A stretch of 19,116 bases of DNA from Candidatus Zhuqueibacterota bacterium (GTDB lineage: Bacteria > Zhuqueibacterota > Zhuqueibacteria > Oceanimicrobiales > Oceanimicrobiaceae). Shown one piece after another: positions 7,577-15,079 of the stretch (the first letter of the stretch is position 1; the number at the start of each line of letters is the position of its first letter). Location of the stretch: positions 10,371 to 29,486 of the forward strand of contig JAABYK010000296.1 of the NCBI GenBank assembly GCA_011775825.1, written 5' to 3'. The notes beneath the pieces are model-generated. The model ran no database searches and was not told where the DNA came from. It worked only from the letters and a program-made list of their open reading frames with translations. The translations under genes were made by a program, and so were the position numbers.

Positions 7577-7944
7577 TAATTTCTCTCTAATAGTCAGTTC
7601 ATACTTTTGACGAAATATAATGCACGATCGTTTACATAAGATTTTGAGAGTTTATTCAACTCTTTAACAATCAATCTCAAATAGTTCTTAAAATATTGGA
7701 AGTTTATATCCTTATATTCTTATTAAATTTACAGGCTTGTACTCTCAGTCAATATGTGCAACCCTCTTAAGGTAGACCTCCAAAAATATCCACGAGTAGA
7801 AACTTCTTCTTGCTTTTCCAGTTTATATTAAATATTTTTGAAATTTTAAATCTGTATTCGGGGAATACAACTTCTATCGTGTTAAGTTTTGGTTATGTTC
7901 AGGATTCTATAGATATGGCAAACCAAAGGAATAAGGAATAAAGA
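7577..7944. promoter_or_regulatory. AT-rich divergent promoter region between sigma factor and treT
   Basis: No gene. It must hold the start signals for both divergent genes. Visible structures are AGAGTT-TATTC-AACTCT at 7647-7663 and TGTATTC-GGG-GAATACA at 7853-7869, the latter about 75 bp before treT. No confident -35/-10 pair was found on either strand. Confidence 0.45.
7853..7869. promoter_or_regulatory. Palindrome upstream of treT
   Basis: A perfect 7-bp inverted repeat, TGTATTC-GGG-GAATACA. Its size and position would suit a dimeric regulator's operator; no regulator is identified. Confidence 0.35.
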
Positions 7945-9180
7945 ATGAATATGGAACACACAATCGTCAAAGTTGAAGATTATGAACAATATGTCGGTGC
8001 TGAATCCATCGAACGAATTTTGAACAAGGCAAAGTTCCTGCAAGATCTGCATGTGGTCAATTTCAATTCCACGTACTATGGCGGCGGTGTCGCCGAAATG
8101 CTGTCGTCGCTGACCTTGTTGATGAACGGATTGGGAATTAAAACCGAGTGGCGTGTGATTCAGGGAACTCCAGATTTTTTCAACATCACAAAGAAAATGC
8201 ACAATGCGTTGCAGGGCGGCGAGATCAATCTATCTGAAATGAAGATGCATATTTACGAAGAGGTGATTTACGAAAACGCGTTCCGAAATCACCTTGACCA
8301 CAATTTGGTCATCCTGCACGATCCTCAGCCGCTTCCGATGATCAATCACTACAAGAAGCGAAGCCCCTGGATTTGGCGCTGCCACATCGATCTCTCGAGC
8401 CCGCATGCAGAAACATGGAATTACTTGCTTCCCTTTATTGAAAAATACGATGCGGCTGTCTTAAGCTGCAAAGAATACGCTCAAAAGATGAATACGCCGC
8501 AATTCTTCTTTAAGCCAGCAATCACCCCCTTCAACATCAAGAACCGGGAGCTAAGTGAAACAGAAGTTGACGAACGCTTAGCGCATTACGACATCCCGAC
8601 GGACCTGCCATTGGTGGTGCAAATTTCGCGCTTTGACCCCTGGAAAGATCCACAAGGTGTGGTCGACGCCTTTAAGATCGCACAAAAAGAAGTAGACTGC
8701 ACTCTCGTACTACTCGGGAACTTCGCAACGGACGATCCCGAGGGTGCGGAGATATACGAATCGCTGCTGGACAGTCGCGAAGAACGCGTTCTTGTCCTGC
8801 CGTATGGCGACGATACAGCCCTGGTGAATTCTCTGCAGCGGCGGGCCGCCGTGGTGCTTCAGAAGTCCATCCGGGAGGGATTTGGGCTCACTGTCAGCGA
8901 GGCGATGTGGAAAGGCACCCCGGTGATTGGCGGCAATGTCGGCGGAATTCGTTACCAGATTGAGGACGGAGAAAACGGCTTTCTGGTTTCCTCCGTGGAA
9001 GAGGCTGCTCAGCGAATCGTCCAACTCGTCAAAGACGAAAAACTGCGCAGAAGATTGGGGAAAAACGCCAGAGAAACCGTCAGGCAGAAGTTTTTAATGA
9101 CTCGCTATCTTGAGCAGTATCTCGATCTGTTTAGCTCATTTGAGACAGTCTTCCGCATAAATAATCATCCCCAATTTTGA
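7945..9180 (+). CDS. treT: Trehalose synthase TreT (GT4 glycosyltransferase)
   Basis: A protein of 411 residues, the length of archaeal and bacterial TreT. TreT makes trehalose reversibly from NDP-glucose and glucose in the cytoplasm. The N-terminal Rossmann domain begins HVVNFNSTYYGGGVAEML, with the Gly-rich loop at 46-48; LHDPQPLP (124-131) and WRCHIDLSSPH (144-154) are TreT-type acceptor-side motifs. The C-terminal GT-B domain has SRFDPWKDP (228-236), the nucleotide-sugar binding stretch, and the EX7E pair E311/E319 in REGFGLTVSEAMWKGTPVIGG. The ATG at 7945 follows AAGGA by 7 nt; a second ATG at 7951 is possible. It stands alone, divergent from the sigma gene and convergent with the cytochrome operon. 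Trehalose points to osmotic or thermal stress or carbon storage. Confidence 0.85.
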   Translation: MNMEHTIVKVEDYEQYVGAESIERILNKAKFLQDLHVVNFNSTYYGGGVAEMLSSLTLLMNGLGIKTEWRVIQGTPDFFNITKKMHNALQGGEINLSEMKMHIYEEVIYENAFRNHLDHNLVILHDPQPLPMINHYKKRSPWIWRCHIDLSSPHAETWNYLLPFIEKYDAAVLSCKEYAQKMNTPQFFFKPAITPFNIKNRELSETEVDERLAHYDIPTDLPLVVQISRFDPWKDPQGVVDAFKIAQKEVDCTLVLLGNFATDDPEGAEIYESLLDSREERVLVLPYGDDTALVNSLQRRAAVVLQKSIREGFGLTVSEAMWKGTPVIGGNVGGIRYQIEDGENGFLVSSVEEAAQRIVQLVKDEKLRRRLGKNARETVRQKFLMTRYLEQYLDLFSSFETVFRINNHPQF

Positions 9181-9355
9181 TGCAAGGTGAGCCTCAATAA
9201 ACTGCTGCAATAGACTCCATCCTACTCAATAAAAAGACCGAACGTTCACCACGAACCAGTCCGAATCAACACCGAGACCCCCGAGTTCGCGGAGAAAGTA
9301 CTTATGTCCCTCATCCAAACGTCCTAATCAATCGCTTCACGCCATCAAACTGACT

Positions 9356-9811
9356 TCAACCTTCGGCACCTTCAAAAAGTTCGGTGAGATCCAATGTGGG
9401 CGTTTTGCTCTCGCTGGCCAAAGAAACGTAGGTACGCGCCAGAGCATCTTTCCCGGCGCCAAGAACGGTGCTTACCAGACCGAATGCTTCAGCAAAGGCT
9501 GCGGAAGGAAGCTCTTTTAAAATTCGCTTCCAGATGGTCTCTTCCAGCACGTTAAATGCGGTCTGCACCTCGTAAAGATCGAATCCGGCGTTGAAGCGCT
9601 CCCAGGCCAATTGTTCGGAGAAGGAAATCATCGGTGCCAGATTTTTCTTTTTCACTGACCGAACGGTCAACTCAAATAGCGATTTTAACCGATCTTGAGT
9701 CTGCTCTGCACCGGCCTGTTCGTAGTGCTTCAAATGTGCTCTTGCCAACGAGTTGCTGGCTTCATCGATGATGACTTGATAATTGTCTTCCAGTAATTGA
9801 ATGAGGTCCAT
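9356..9811 (-). CDS. Stand-alone RsbRD_N-like sensory domain protein
   Basis: A protein of 151 residues, soluble, no signal or membrane segment. It is all-helical in appearance, beginning MDLIQLLEDNYQVIIDEASNSLARAHLKHYE, with the central FSEQLAWERFNAGFDLYEVQTAFNVLEETIWKRIL. This resembles the N-terminal globin-like helical domain of RsbR-type co-antagonists (PF14361). The STAS domain that normally follows is missing; only an acidic tail remains. Single-domain RsbRD_N proteins are known beside membrane redox complexes in sulfate reducers. It starts 41 nt after the 19-haem cytochrome gene, with an AAGGG site, so it is the last gene of that operon and may sense or assemble it. The family call rests on pattern alone. 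Confidence 0.5.
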   Translation of the reverse strand: MDLIQLLEDNYQVIIDEASNSLARAHLKHYEQAGAEQTQDRLKSLFELTVRSVKKKNLAPMISFSEQLAWERFNAGFDLYEVQTAFNVLEETIWKRILKELPSAAFAEAFGLVSTVLGAGKDALARTYVSLASESKTPTLDLTELFEGAEG

Positions 9812-9852
9812 CGTGAACCCTTGTGTTTGATGTTACTGTTTCAAACTCAAAG

Positions 9853-12672
9853 CTATTGGTAAAGGAATATCATTGAATAAATGATCAACAAGATTACCAG
9901 AATCCCAATTGCCAGACACGTGAGGCCAAAAATTTTCGTGCCTAACTGAAACCACGGCGGCGGCGCCTTCACCAATTTCTTCCGGATATTCCGGGTCTTA
10001 AGCAATCTGGAGTATTCTCGCGGCCGATCCTCTTTTAGCTCCTCCAGCGAAACACTGCCCGTGAAAATAACCGGATCCATGGGAAATTTGTCCGGCCGGA
10101 AATGCGTGTTGAAGAAGTGAATCGTAAAAATGAAACCGGTGGCCAGCAGAGCCTCGTCGCTGTGGATGATGGTGGCCACGTTGATCAACCAGCCTGGCAA
10201 TCCGATGTTCGTAAAAAATTCCGGAAACCAGAGCATCAGACCACTGCTTCCGATGACGGCCACGCCCCAGAAAACCGCAAAGTAATCAAATTTCTCCCAA
10301 TATGTCCATTTGCCATATTCCGGTCTTTTGCCAACTCCTAAGAACCACTTGATCGTCTGCCAAAACTCGACAAAGTCGCGTTTGCGAGGTAGAATTGTGT
10401 CCTCTCCGGTGAATAGCTTCTTTATGGGTATTTTCTCTTTGCGCTTCTTGTAGAAGATGTAACCGAGGTGCATAAAGAAATAAGCGAACGTGATGACCGC
10501 GGCCGCCCGATGGATGAATCCCGTAACTTCGTACCCGCCTAAAATGCGAGACAACATTTGAAACACGCCGACTCCGGAAAATTTGATGGTCATGCCTGTA
10601 ATTGCCAATGATAAAAAGCTAATGATAACCAGGAGATGCAAAAATCTGGAGAACGGATCAAATCTTTGAAAATACGTTTTGCTTGACGAGACAACTTTGG
10701 ATTCGAGAAGCGTGTTGGTGCGCTTTAGTTTGCCATTCCTGCGCCGTTCGTGGATAGCTCTTGGCAGCCACAAAATCGTGTGAAGTCCAAAAAAGCTAAA
10801 GGTACCAATCAGCAAGAAAGACATCGACCAAAACGAATAATAGAGATACGGATACTTACTCTTGTTATGATGGGTCGCGTGGGTTAGATAGCCCACAAAC
10901 TTTCGATTCGAATTCGGGTGACAACTCTGGCAGGTCTCGACAATATTTTCCCTACTGAGTGTGGATTTCGGGTTCGTAATCGGCAGAATGTTGTGTGCAC
11001 CGTGGCAGTCGTAGCACTTTGCTGTCCTGACCGAACCCAATTTGGATACCTTGCCATGAAACGTGTCGAAATACGTCTCGGCAACCTCAAGATGGCACTT
11101 GCCACATTGATCCAAAATGCCTTGCCGAAAGTCGCTCACGTCCACCCTTTTTATGGTGTGGGAAAGATGGCAATCATTGCAAACTGGCAGGTCTTTGTCG
11201 GTATCGCTCACCTCGGGGCTATGAATGCTGTTCTTGAATTCCTCAAAGATGCCTAAATGGCATTGCGAACAGGTTGTGGCAATGTTGTGCTCGCTGACAG
11301 TGGAATTGGGATTGGACTTGGGGAGTTCGCGATGCGCCGTATGACAATCAATGCAGGTTGCCGTGACCATCAGACCGCTCTGTAGAAGCCCCTTGCCATG
11401 GATGCTCATGGTGTAATTCTTGATGATCTCATGTTCTTCCCCGGTATAAGCCACCGCCGCCTTCTGACCCTCGCGATGGCAACGGCCGCACAAATCAGGA
11501 ATATTTCTGGCAAAAATCGGGGACTCAATATCATCTTTCGACTGCATGCCATGCTCACCATGACAATCGGTGCAGTAGGGTGCAATCGGATTGCCTTCAG
11601 CATGGTACTTTCCATGTTGACTGACTTGATAATCTTCAACCTGCTCAGCGTGGCACATTGAGCAATCCACTTTGCCACTGTTCAGACAAACGGGATTCTT
11701 GCTCCTGCTAACATCCGTGTGGCATTTGATGCACTGATTGTTCCGGTGAACCGAATTCTGGAGTCTATCCAAATCAACATACAATGACCTAATTTGACCG
11801 TCCGTACTTTTTGTCAGATTCTTGTCGGAGTGACAGGACAAGCATTCGGAATCGGGGAAACTCTCTTCATAAAAGACGCGACGTACCTTGTGCGGTTGAT
11901 GACAGTCGACACAAATTGGCAGTTGGTGCGGCTTCTTCTCCCACAATTCACCCCGGATTACCTTACGATGCACGCGCTCGATTTGCGTGTGACACTGCAA
12001 ACACGTATTGGCGATATTGTCCCGATTAATGGACGATGCCGGATTTTCATGTGGCAGGATATCGTGCGAGGTATGACAACTCGTACAGACGGCGGTTACA
12101 ATGAGCCCCCGTTTGAACAGTCCATCGCCATGAATCGATTGTGAGTAGTCTTCCAAAACATGTCGTTTCGAAACTCCACGCAGTTGTGAAACGCGGGTCC
12201 CTTCTTTGTGACAGGAGCCGCAAAGCGAAGGGACATTCATGACATAAGTTGGCGACGTCTCATTTTTTGAGGATAAAATACCATGTTTGCCATGACAGGT
12301 TATGCAATCAGGCGCCAAGTACTTGCCTTGCTCCAAAGCTTCACCGTGCAAGCTATCATGATATTTTTCGCTGACATCATCGTGGCAAATACTGCAATCA
12401 ACCGGTTCCAGGTCTTCGGCATGGGGCAGCTCTTCAACATCCGCATCATAGTGACAGGAAACGCAGCCAATCTCTCCATGGACAGATTGCGCAAATTTTC
12501 GGCTGTTCACATATAATGAGACTTCCTGGCCATCCCTCTCCATCACAAAGTCCTTCTCACCGTGACATTCCAAACAGACATCATCCTGAGCCGTCAGAGT
12601 CAAAGGACTGAAAAGAATCAAACCGAACAAGAGGAGAATCATATCAGAACGAATTGACCACGATGATGCCAT
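9853..12672 (-). CDS. 19-haem cytochrome c fused to membrane cytochrome b (CbcL-like architecture)
   Basis: A protein of 939 residues from the ATG at 12672, chosen because a GAGGG site lies 4 nt before it; the frame also opens at a GTG at 12690. A Sec signal covers about 1-28. Nineteen CxxCH motifs follow, with first Cys at 33, 70, 93, 123, 151, 196, 224, 254, 277, 314, 337, 367, 395, 440, 468, 498, 523, 553 and 581. Many HG pairs (SVHG, SLHG, SIHG, TFHG) are likely distal haem ligands. Haems 9-16 repeat haems 1-8 at an exact 244-residue offset. From about 607 there are six membrane helices (about 607-634, 676-697, 716-740, 795-816, 826-856, 909-938). H679, H721, H735, H837 and H852 are candidate b-haem ligands of a FdnI/HydC-type cytochrome b. 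The likely job is quinol oxidation at the membrane with electrons passed out along the periplasmic haem chain, as proposed for Geobacter CbcL, which has fewer c-haems. The reverse direction is not excluded. Confidence 0.9.
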   Translation of the reverse strand: MASSWSIRSDMILLLFGLILFSPLTLTAQDDVCLECHGEKDFVMERDGQEVSLYVNSRKFAQSVHGEIGCVSCHYDADVEELPHAEDLEPVDCSICHDDVSEKYHDSLHGEALEQGKYLAPDCITCHGKHGILSSKNETSPTYVMNVPSLCGSCHKEGTRVSQLRGVSKRHVLEDYSQSIHGDGLFKRGLIVTAVCTSCHTSHDILPHENPASSINRDNIANTCLQCHTQIERVHRKVIRGELWEKKPHQLPICVDCHQPHKVRRVFYEESFPDSECLSCHSDKNLTKSTDGQIRSLYVDLDRLQNSVHRNNQCIKCHTDVSRSKNPVCLNSGKVDCSMCHAEQVEDYQVSQHGKYHAEGNPIAPYCTDCHGEHGMQSKDDIESPIFARNIPDLCGRCHREGQKAAVAYTGEEHEIIKNYTMSIHGKGLLQSGLMVTATCIDCHTAHRELPKSNPNSTVSEHNIATTCSQCHLGIFEEFKNSIHSPEVSDTDKDLPVCNDCHLSHTIKRVDVSDFRQGILDQCGKCHLEVAETYFDTFHGKVSKLGSVRTAKCYDCHGAHNILPITNPKSTLSRENIVETCQSCHPNSNRKFVGYLTHATHHNKSKYPYLYYSFWSMSFLLIGTFSFFGLHTILWLPRAIHERRRNGKLKRTNTLLESKVVSSSKTYFQRFDPFSRFLHLLVIISFLSLAITGMTIKFSGVGVFQMLSRILGGYEVTGFIHRAAAVITFAYFFMHLGYIFYKKRKEKIPIKKLFTGEDTILPRKRDFVEFWQTIKWFLGVGKRPEYGKWTYWEKFDYFAVFWGVAVIGSSGLMLWFPEFFTNIGLPGWLINVATIIHSDEALLATGFIFTIHFFNTHFRPDKFPMDPVIFTGSVSLEELKEDRPREYSRLLKTRNIRKKLVKAPPPWFQLGTKIFGLTCLAIGILVILLIIYSMIFLYQ
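11122..11853 (-). repeat. Eight-haem module, copy 2 (in-gene)
   Basis: Encodes haems 9-16, each exactly 244 residues after its partner in copy 1. Haems 17-19 after it (11121-10915) are spaced 30 and 28, like haems 3-5, and keep the HG and CHGxHNILP features, so they look like a third, truncated copy. Confidence 0.85.
11854..12585 (-). repeat. Eight-haem module, copy 1 (in-gene)
   Basis: Encodes haems 1-8 of the fusion cytochrome, with Cys-to-Cys spacings 37, 23, 30, 28, 45, 28, 30. Shared words with copy 2 include SLYV, SVH, VDCS-CH, APxCxxCHGxHG and a LCGxCHxEG block. The DNA itself has diverged; the periodicity is seen at protein level. Confidence 0.85.
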
Positions 12673-12701
12673 AATTCCCTCACAATTCACGGCAAGCCAC
12701 G

Positions 12702-13460
12702 CTATTTCGAATGTTGTCTTTGAAGCGCCTTTTCACGTTCTCTGTCGGGAGCTTCCTGATTTTGGTCTTCCTGCAATTGCTGCCATTCCAGATAATATTC
12801 ATGGCGCATTTCTTTTTCTGTAATCTTGCCATCAACCATTGAGGTGTTCACAGGATACACATCCGGATTAAAAATCACATAATAAAAATGCCAGACCACA
12901 ATCGCCAGTGTTGCCAACCACGCTTCATACAGATGGATGACCGTGACCAAGTCAATCACCCATCTTGGGAAAAATGTGAGGGTCGTGGTCTCAAACCAAA
13001 GCATCAGGCCGGTGATGCCCATGATGACTGCACCCCAAATTAGAGCAAAGTACTCGGCCTTTTCCATATAACTGAAATGTCGGAAGTTGGGAGGGTGCTG
13101 CCGAAGTCCAAAGTTGTACGCGATATTGTGCACTAAGTCACGCAGATCCAGCATGCGTGGACGAAAAGCATTGGTTATCATTCGGCCGCGTTTTGTCGCT
13201 AACATATAATAGACGTGATAAATCCCGAGAGCAAGAAATACCGCACCTGCCACACGGTGCAGGAGTCCACGTAAATCAAACAGCCATGGGATGCCAGCCA
13301 GCGGTCGAACCCACCAGGCCTGTGGATATCTTAGCCCGAAACCCGTTAGTACGAGAAGAATAAAGCTCACCGCCAACACCCAATGCTGAACTCTTTCATT
13401 AAGAGACCATCTTACGTATGTTGTATCTTCGTTTTTCACCACTCTTGTGAGGTCACTCAT
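12702..13460 (-). CDS. Cytochrome b (formate dehydrogenase gamma / Ni-hydrogenase CytB family)
   Basis: A protein of 252 residues with four main membrane helices at about 27-43, 66-86, 137-156 and 170-196. Candidate haem ligands are H26 (NERVQHWV), H68 and H82 (LLHRVAGAVFLALGIYHVYY), and H176 and H191 (VIHLYEAWLATLAIVVWHFYY). The family carries electrons between quinone and a periplasmic partner. It matches the C-terminal part of the 19-haem protein: the 14-residue H68-H82 and 15-residue H176-H191 spacings are the same there (H721-H735, H837-H852), and YMEKAEYFALIWGAVIMGITGLMLWF parallels its YWEKFDYFAVFWGV stretch. Its ATG overlaps the TGA of the upstream 11-haem gene (ATGA at 13460-13457), so the two are translationally coupled and probably form one complex. 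The C-terminus is charged, Gln/Glu-rich and cytoplasmic. Confidence 0.88.
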   Translation of the reverse strand: MSDLTRVVKNEDTTYVRWSLNERVQHWVLAVSFILLVLTGFGLRYPQAWWVRPLAGIPWLFDLRGLLHRVAGAVFLALGIYHVYYMLATKRGRMITNAFRPRMLDLRDLVHNIAYNFGLRQHPPNFRHFSYMEKAEYFALIWGAVIMGITGLMLWFETTTLTFFPRWVIDLVTVIHLYEAWLATLAIVVWHFYYVIFNPDVYPVNTSMVDGKITEKEMRHEYYLEWQQLQEDQNQEAPDREREKALQRQHSK

Positions 13461-14707
13461 TCTTCTTCCCTTTGTCTGACTTTCCTTTTTGAACGTCTAA
13501 TGAAATCGGAGCCGTTGTGAATGATCATTCCACCGATTATAATGGCAATCAACCAAATGTAGAAGGTTTCCACAAATTGTACCACACGTCCTGGCGTCGT
13601 ACTTCTGGTCAAGTGGACCGGGCCTTTTGCAAAGTTTTCAGTTGCTCCTTTATGGCAACTGCCACAGGTTTCTCGTAAGTTGGCCGGATGCACCAAAGAT
13701 CTGGGATCGGATGAAGGCAAGATCATGTGGATTCCATGACAGCTCGCACAGTTTGCCGCCGCAAGCGATCCACCTTTGATCGCCAGTCCATGATAACTCT
13801 CCTCAAACGTGGCAACACGCGCTTCGGGAATCCCGTACCGTTCCGCGATCAATTCGGCCCCGTGACAGCGTTCACAGGTCACAGATGAAATCCTCAGAGG
13901 GTGCACCGGTGATTTGGGGTCCTCCGGAGACTTCACTTCGTGTTCCCCGTGACAATCCGTACAAACCGGTGAGTTACGTACCCCTCTCACAGCCATACTC
14001 CAATGGATACTTTCCGTGTATTCCTGCAGTATGTTGTCGTGACATTGACCGCAAGTTTCGGGGACATTTTTCCAGTAGATGGGAGATTCCGGATCGCCCA
14101 AGGTGCGAATATCGTGACTGCCATGGCAACTGCTGCATGTTGCCGCGTCGAAGTTTCTTTCAGACAGAACGGCAATCCCGTGCACACTTTGCTTGTAAGC
14201 TGACAACGGATCCGGAATCGGGATATCATATTTTTTGACGATTTTGGGATCAGCATGACAAACCGCGCAAGTGGCGGCCAGATTTAAGGGATTCGTCATG
14301 GATTTCGTATTGGAAGAGGGCAAGATATTGTGCTTGCCATGACAGTCGGCACACGTTGGAGCGTCGACAGCGCCTTCGGCTTTGGCTTCGGCGTGAATAC
14401 TGGTTTGAAATTCTTCATAAGCATCATCGTGGCACATGCTGCAGTCCACCTTTTCTAAATCGTCGGCATGGGGAATCTCTTCCGCATCATAGTGGCAAAC
14501 GATACATTCAAAATCTCCGTGCACAGAATTGGAGTAAACCTCGGCATCGACGTAAAGTGAAATCTCGTTGCCAGCCTCATCTTCGATGACCAGGCCGGGA
14601 TCGCCATGGCATTCATAACAGCTCTCTTGGCTCCATCCCATGGAACTATTAAGCATCATACTGAAGAAAACAGCCAGACCGGTAAGCAGTGTCTTAAAAT
14701 TCAGCAT
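13457..14707 (-). CDS. 11-haem membrane-anchored cytochrome c
   Basis: A protein of 416 residues. Residues 1-26 are a Sec signal (TLLTGLAVFFSMML). Eleven CxxCH motifs have first Cys at 30, 68, 89, 119, 147, 191, 219, 249, 278, 320 and 348. Spacings of the first eight (38, 21, 30, 28, 44, 28, 30) nearly equal those of the eight-haem module in the 19-haem protein, and shared words such as SLYVDAEVYSNSVHG, CHYDAEEIPHADDLEKVDCS-CHDD make common descent clear. A C-terminal helix at about 383-397 (IWLIAIIIGGMIIHNG) and a basic tail anchor it in the inner membrane, so the haems are periplasmic. It is first in the operon, with a promoter at 14737-14765, and overlaps the next gene by ATGA. Probable partner of the separate cytochrome b. 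Confidence 0.9.
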   Translation of the reverse strand: MLNFKTLLTGLAVFFSMMLNSSMGWSQESCYECHGDPGLVIEDEAGNEISLYVDAEVYSNSVHGDFECIVCHYDAEEIPHADDLEKVDCSMCHDDAYEEFQTSIHAEAKAEGAVDAPTCADCHGKHNILPSSNTKSMTNPLNLAATCAVCHADPKIVKKYDIPIPDPLSAYKQSVHGIAVLSERNFDAATCSSCHGSHDIRTLGDPESPIYWKNVPETCGQCHDNILQEYTESIHWSMAVRGVRNSPVCTDCHGEHEVKSPEDPKSPVHPLRISSVTCERCHGAELIAERYGIPEARVATFEESYHGLAIKGGSLAAANCASCHGIHMILPSSDPRSLVHPANLRETCGSCHKGATENFAKGPVHLTRSTTPGRVVQFVETFYIWLIAIIIGGMIIHNGSDFIRRSKRKVRQREEE

Positions 14708-14736
14708 AACTCACTCAGAATTCGAAAATTAAAATT

Positions 14737-14765
14737 AATATAGAAGCCCGTTGAGTCTTTTTCAA
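14737..14765 (-). promoter_or_regulatory. Sigma-70-type promoter of the cytochrome operon
   Basis: Reading the minus strand, TTGAAA (14765-14760), a 17-bp spacer, then TATATT (14742-14737). Transcription would start near 14730, giving a leader of about 20-25 nt before the ATG at 14707. Confidence 0.6.
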
Positions 14766-14938
14766 GATATGTCGTTGAACCACATCCAACTTTAGTCGCA
14801 ACGTTTTCATCCAATCAATAATTTAGATGCAACTCTCGTCAAAAATGATGCCATTGCGATCTTTTCAAAAAGCAGTCAACTCATTTTATTGATAATAATA
14901 GAGTTAACTAATAGAAATAAAAATTAAAAACAAGGTCA

Positions 14939-14989
14939 ACTTCTCAAAAATGACAAAAGGAAGGTTTTACATTCTTATTTTTGAGAAGT
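14939..14989. terminator. 13-bp perfect inverted repeat between CBS gene and cytochrome operon
   Basis: ACTTCTCAAAAAT (14939-14951) and ATTTTTGAGAAGT (14977-14989) pair perfectly around 25 nt. On the minus strand it lies after the CBS gene stop at 15080 and is followed by T-rich sequence, so it could end the tonB/usp/CBS transcript. The stem is AT-rich and the loop long, so an operator role is equally possible. Confidence 0.4.
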
Positions 14990-15079
14990 CTTAGAGAAAG
15001 GATAAGCATTGCGCTAGAAATGTCAACTGAGGTCCCGCAAAAAGGCCAAACGAATCGGTGTCGTCAGCTCTTTTTACGT

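Larger units (their letters stand above)
14708..15079. promoter_or_regulatory. Regulatory region of the cytochrome operon
   Basis: No gene. It holds a good minus-strand promoter (14737-14765), a 9-bp imperfect inverted repeat AGTCAACTC/GAGTTAACT (14874-14882/14901-14909), a 13-bp perfect inverted repeat (14939-14989), and three copies of the word GTCAACT (14875, 14935, 15022). Confidence 0.55.

Noticed and set aside
10102..12516. Several plus-strand open frames opposite the 19-haem cytochrome gene
   Set aside because: They are antisense shadows of a gene whose 19 CxxCH motifs and helices are certain; none has a ribosome site or a recognisable product.
12673..12690. GTG start for the 19-haem protein at 12690
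   Set aside because: The GAGGG within this stretch is the ribosome site for the ATG at 12672; the six extra residues would contain it.
14820..14880. Sigma-54 promoter for the cytochrome operon (TGGCAT...TTTGA on the minus strand)
   Set aside because: The conserved GC of the -12 element is missing and spacing is wrong; the sigma-70-type pair at 14737-14765 is much better.
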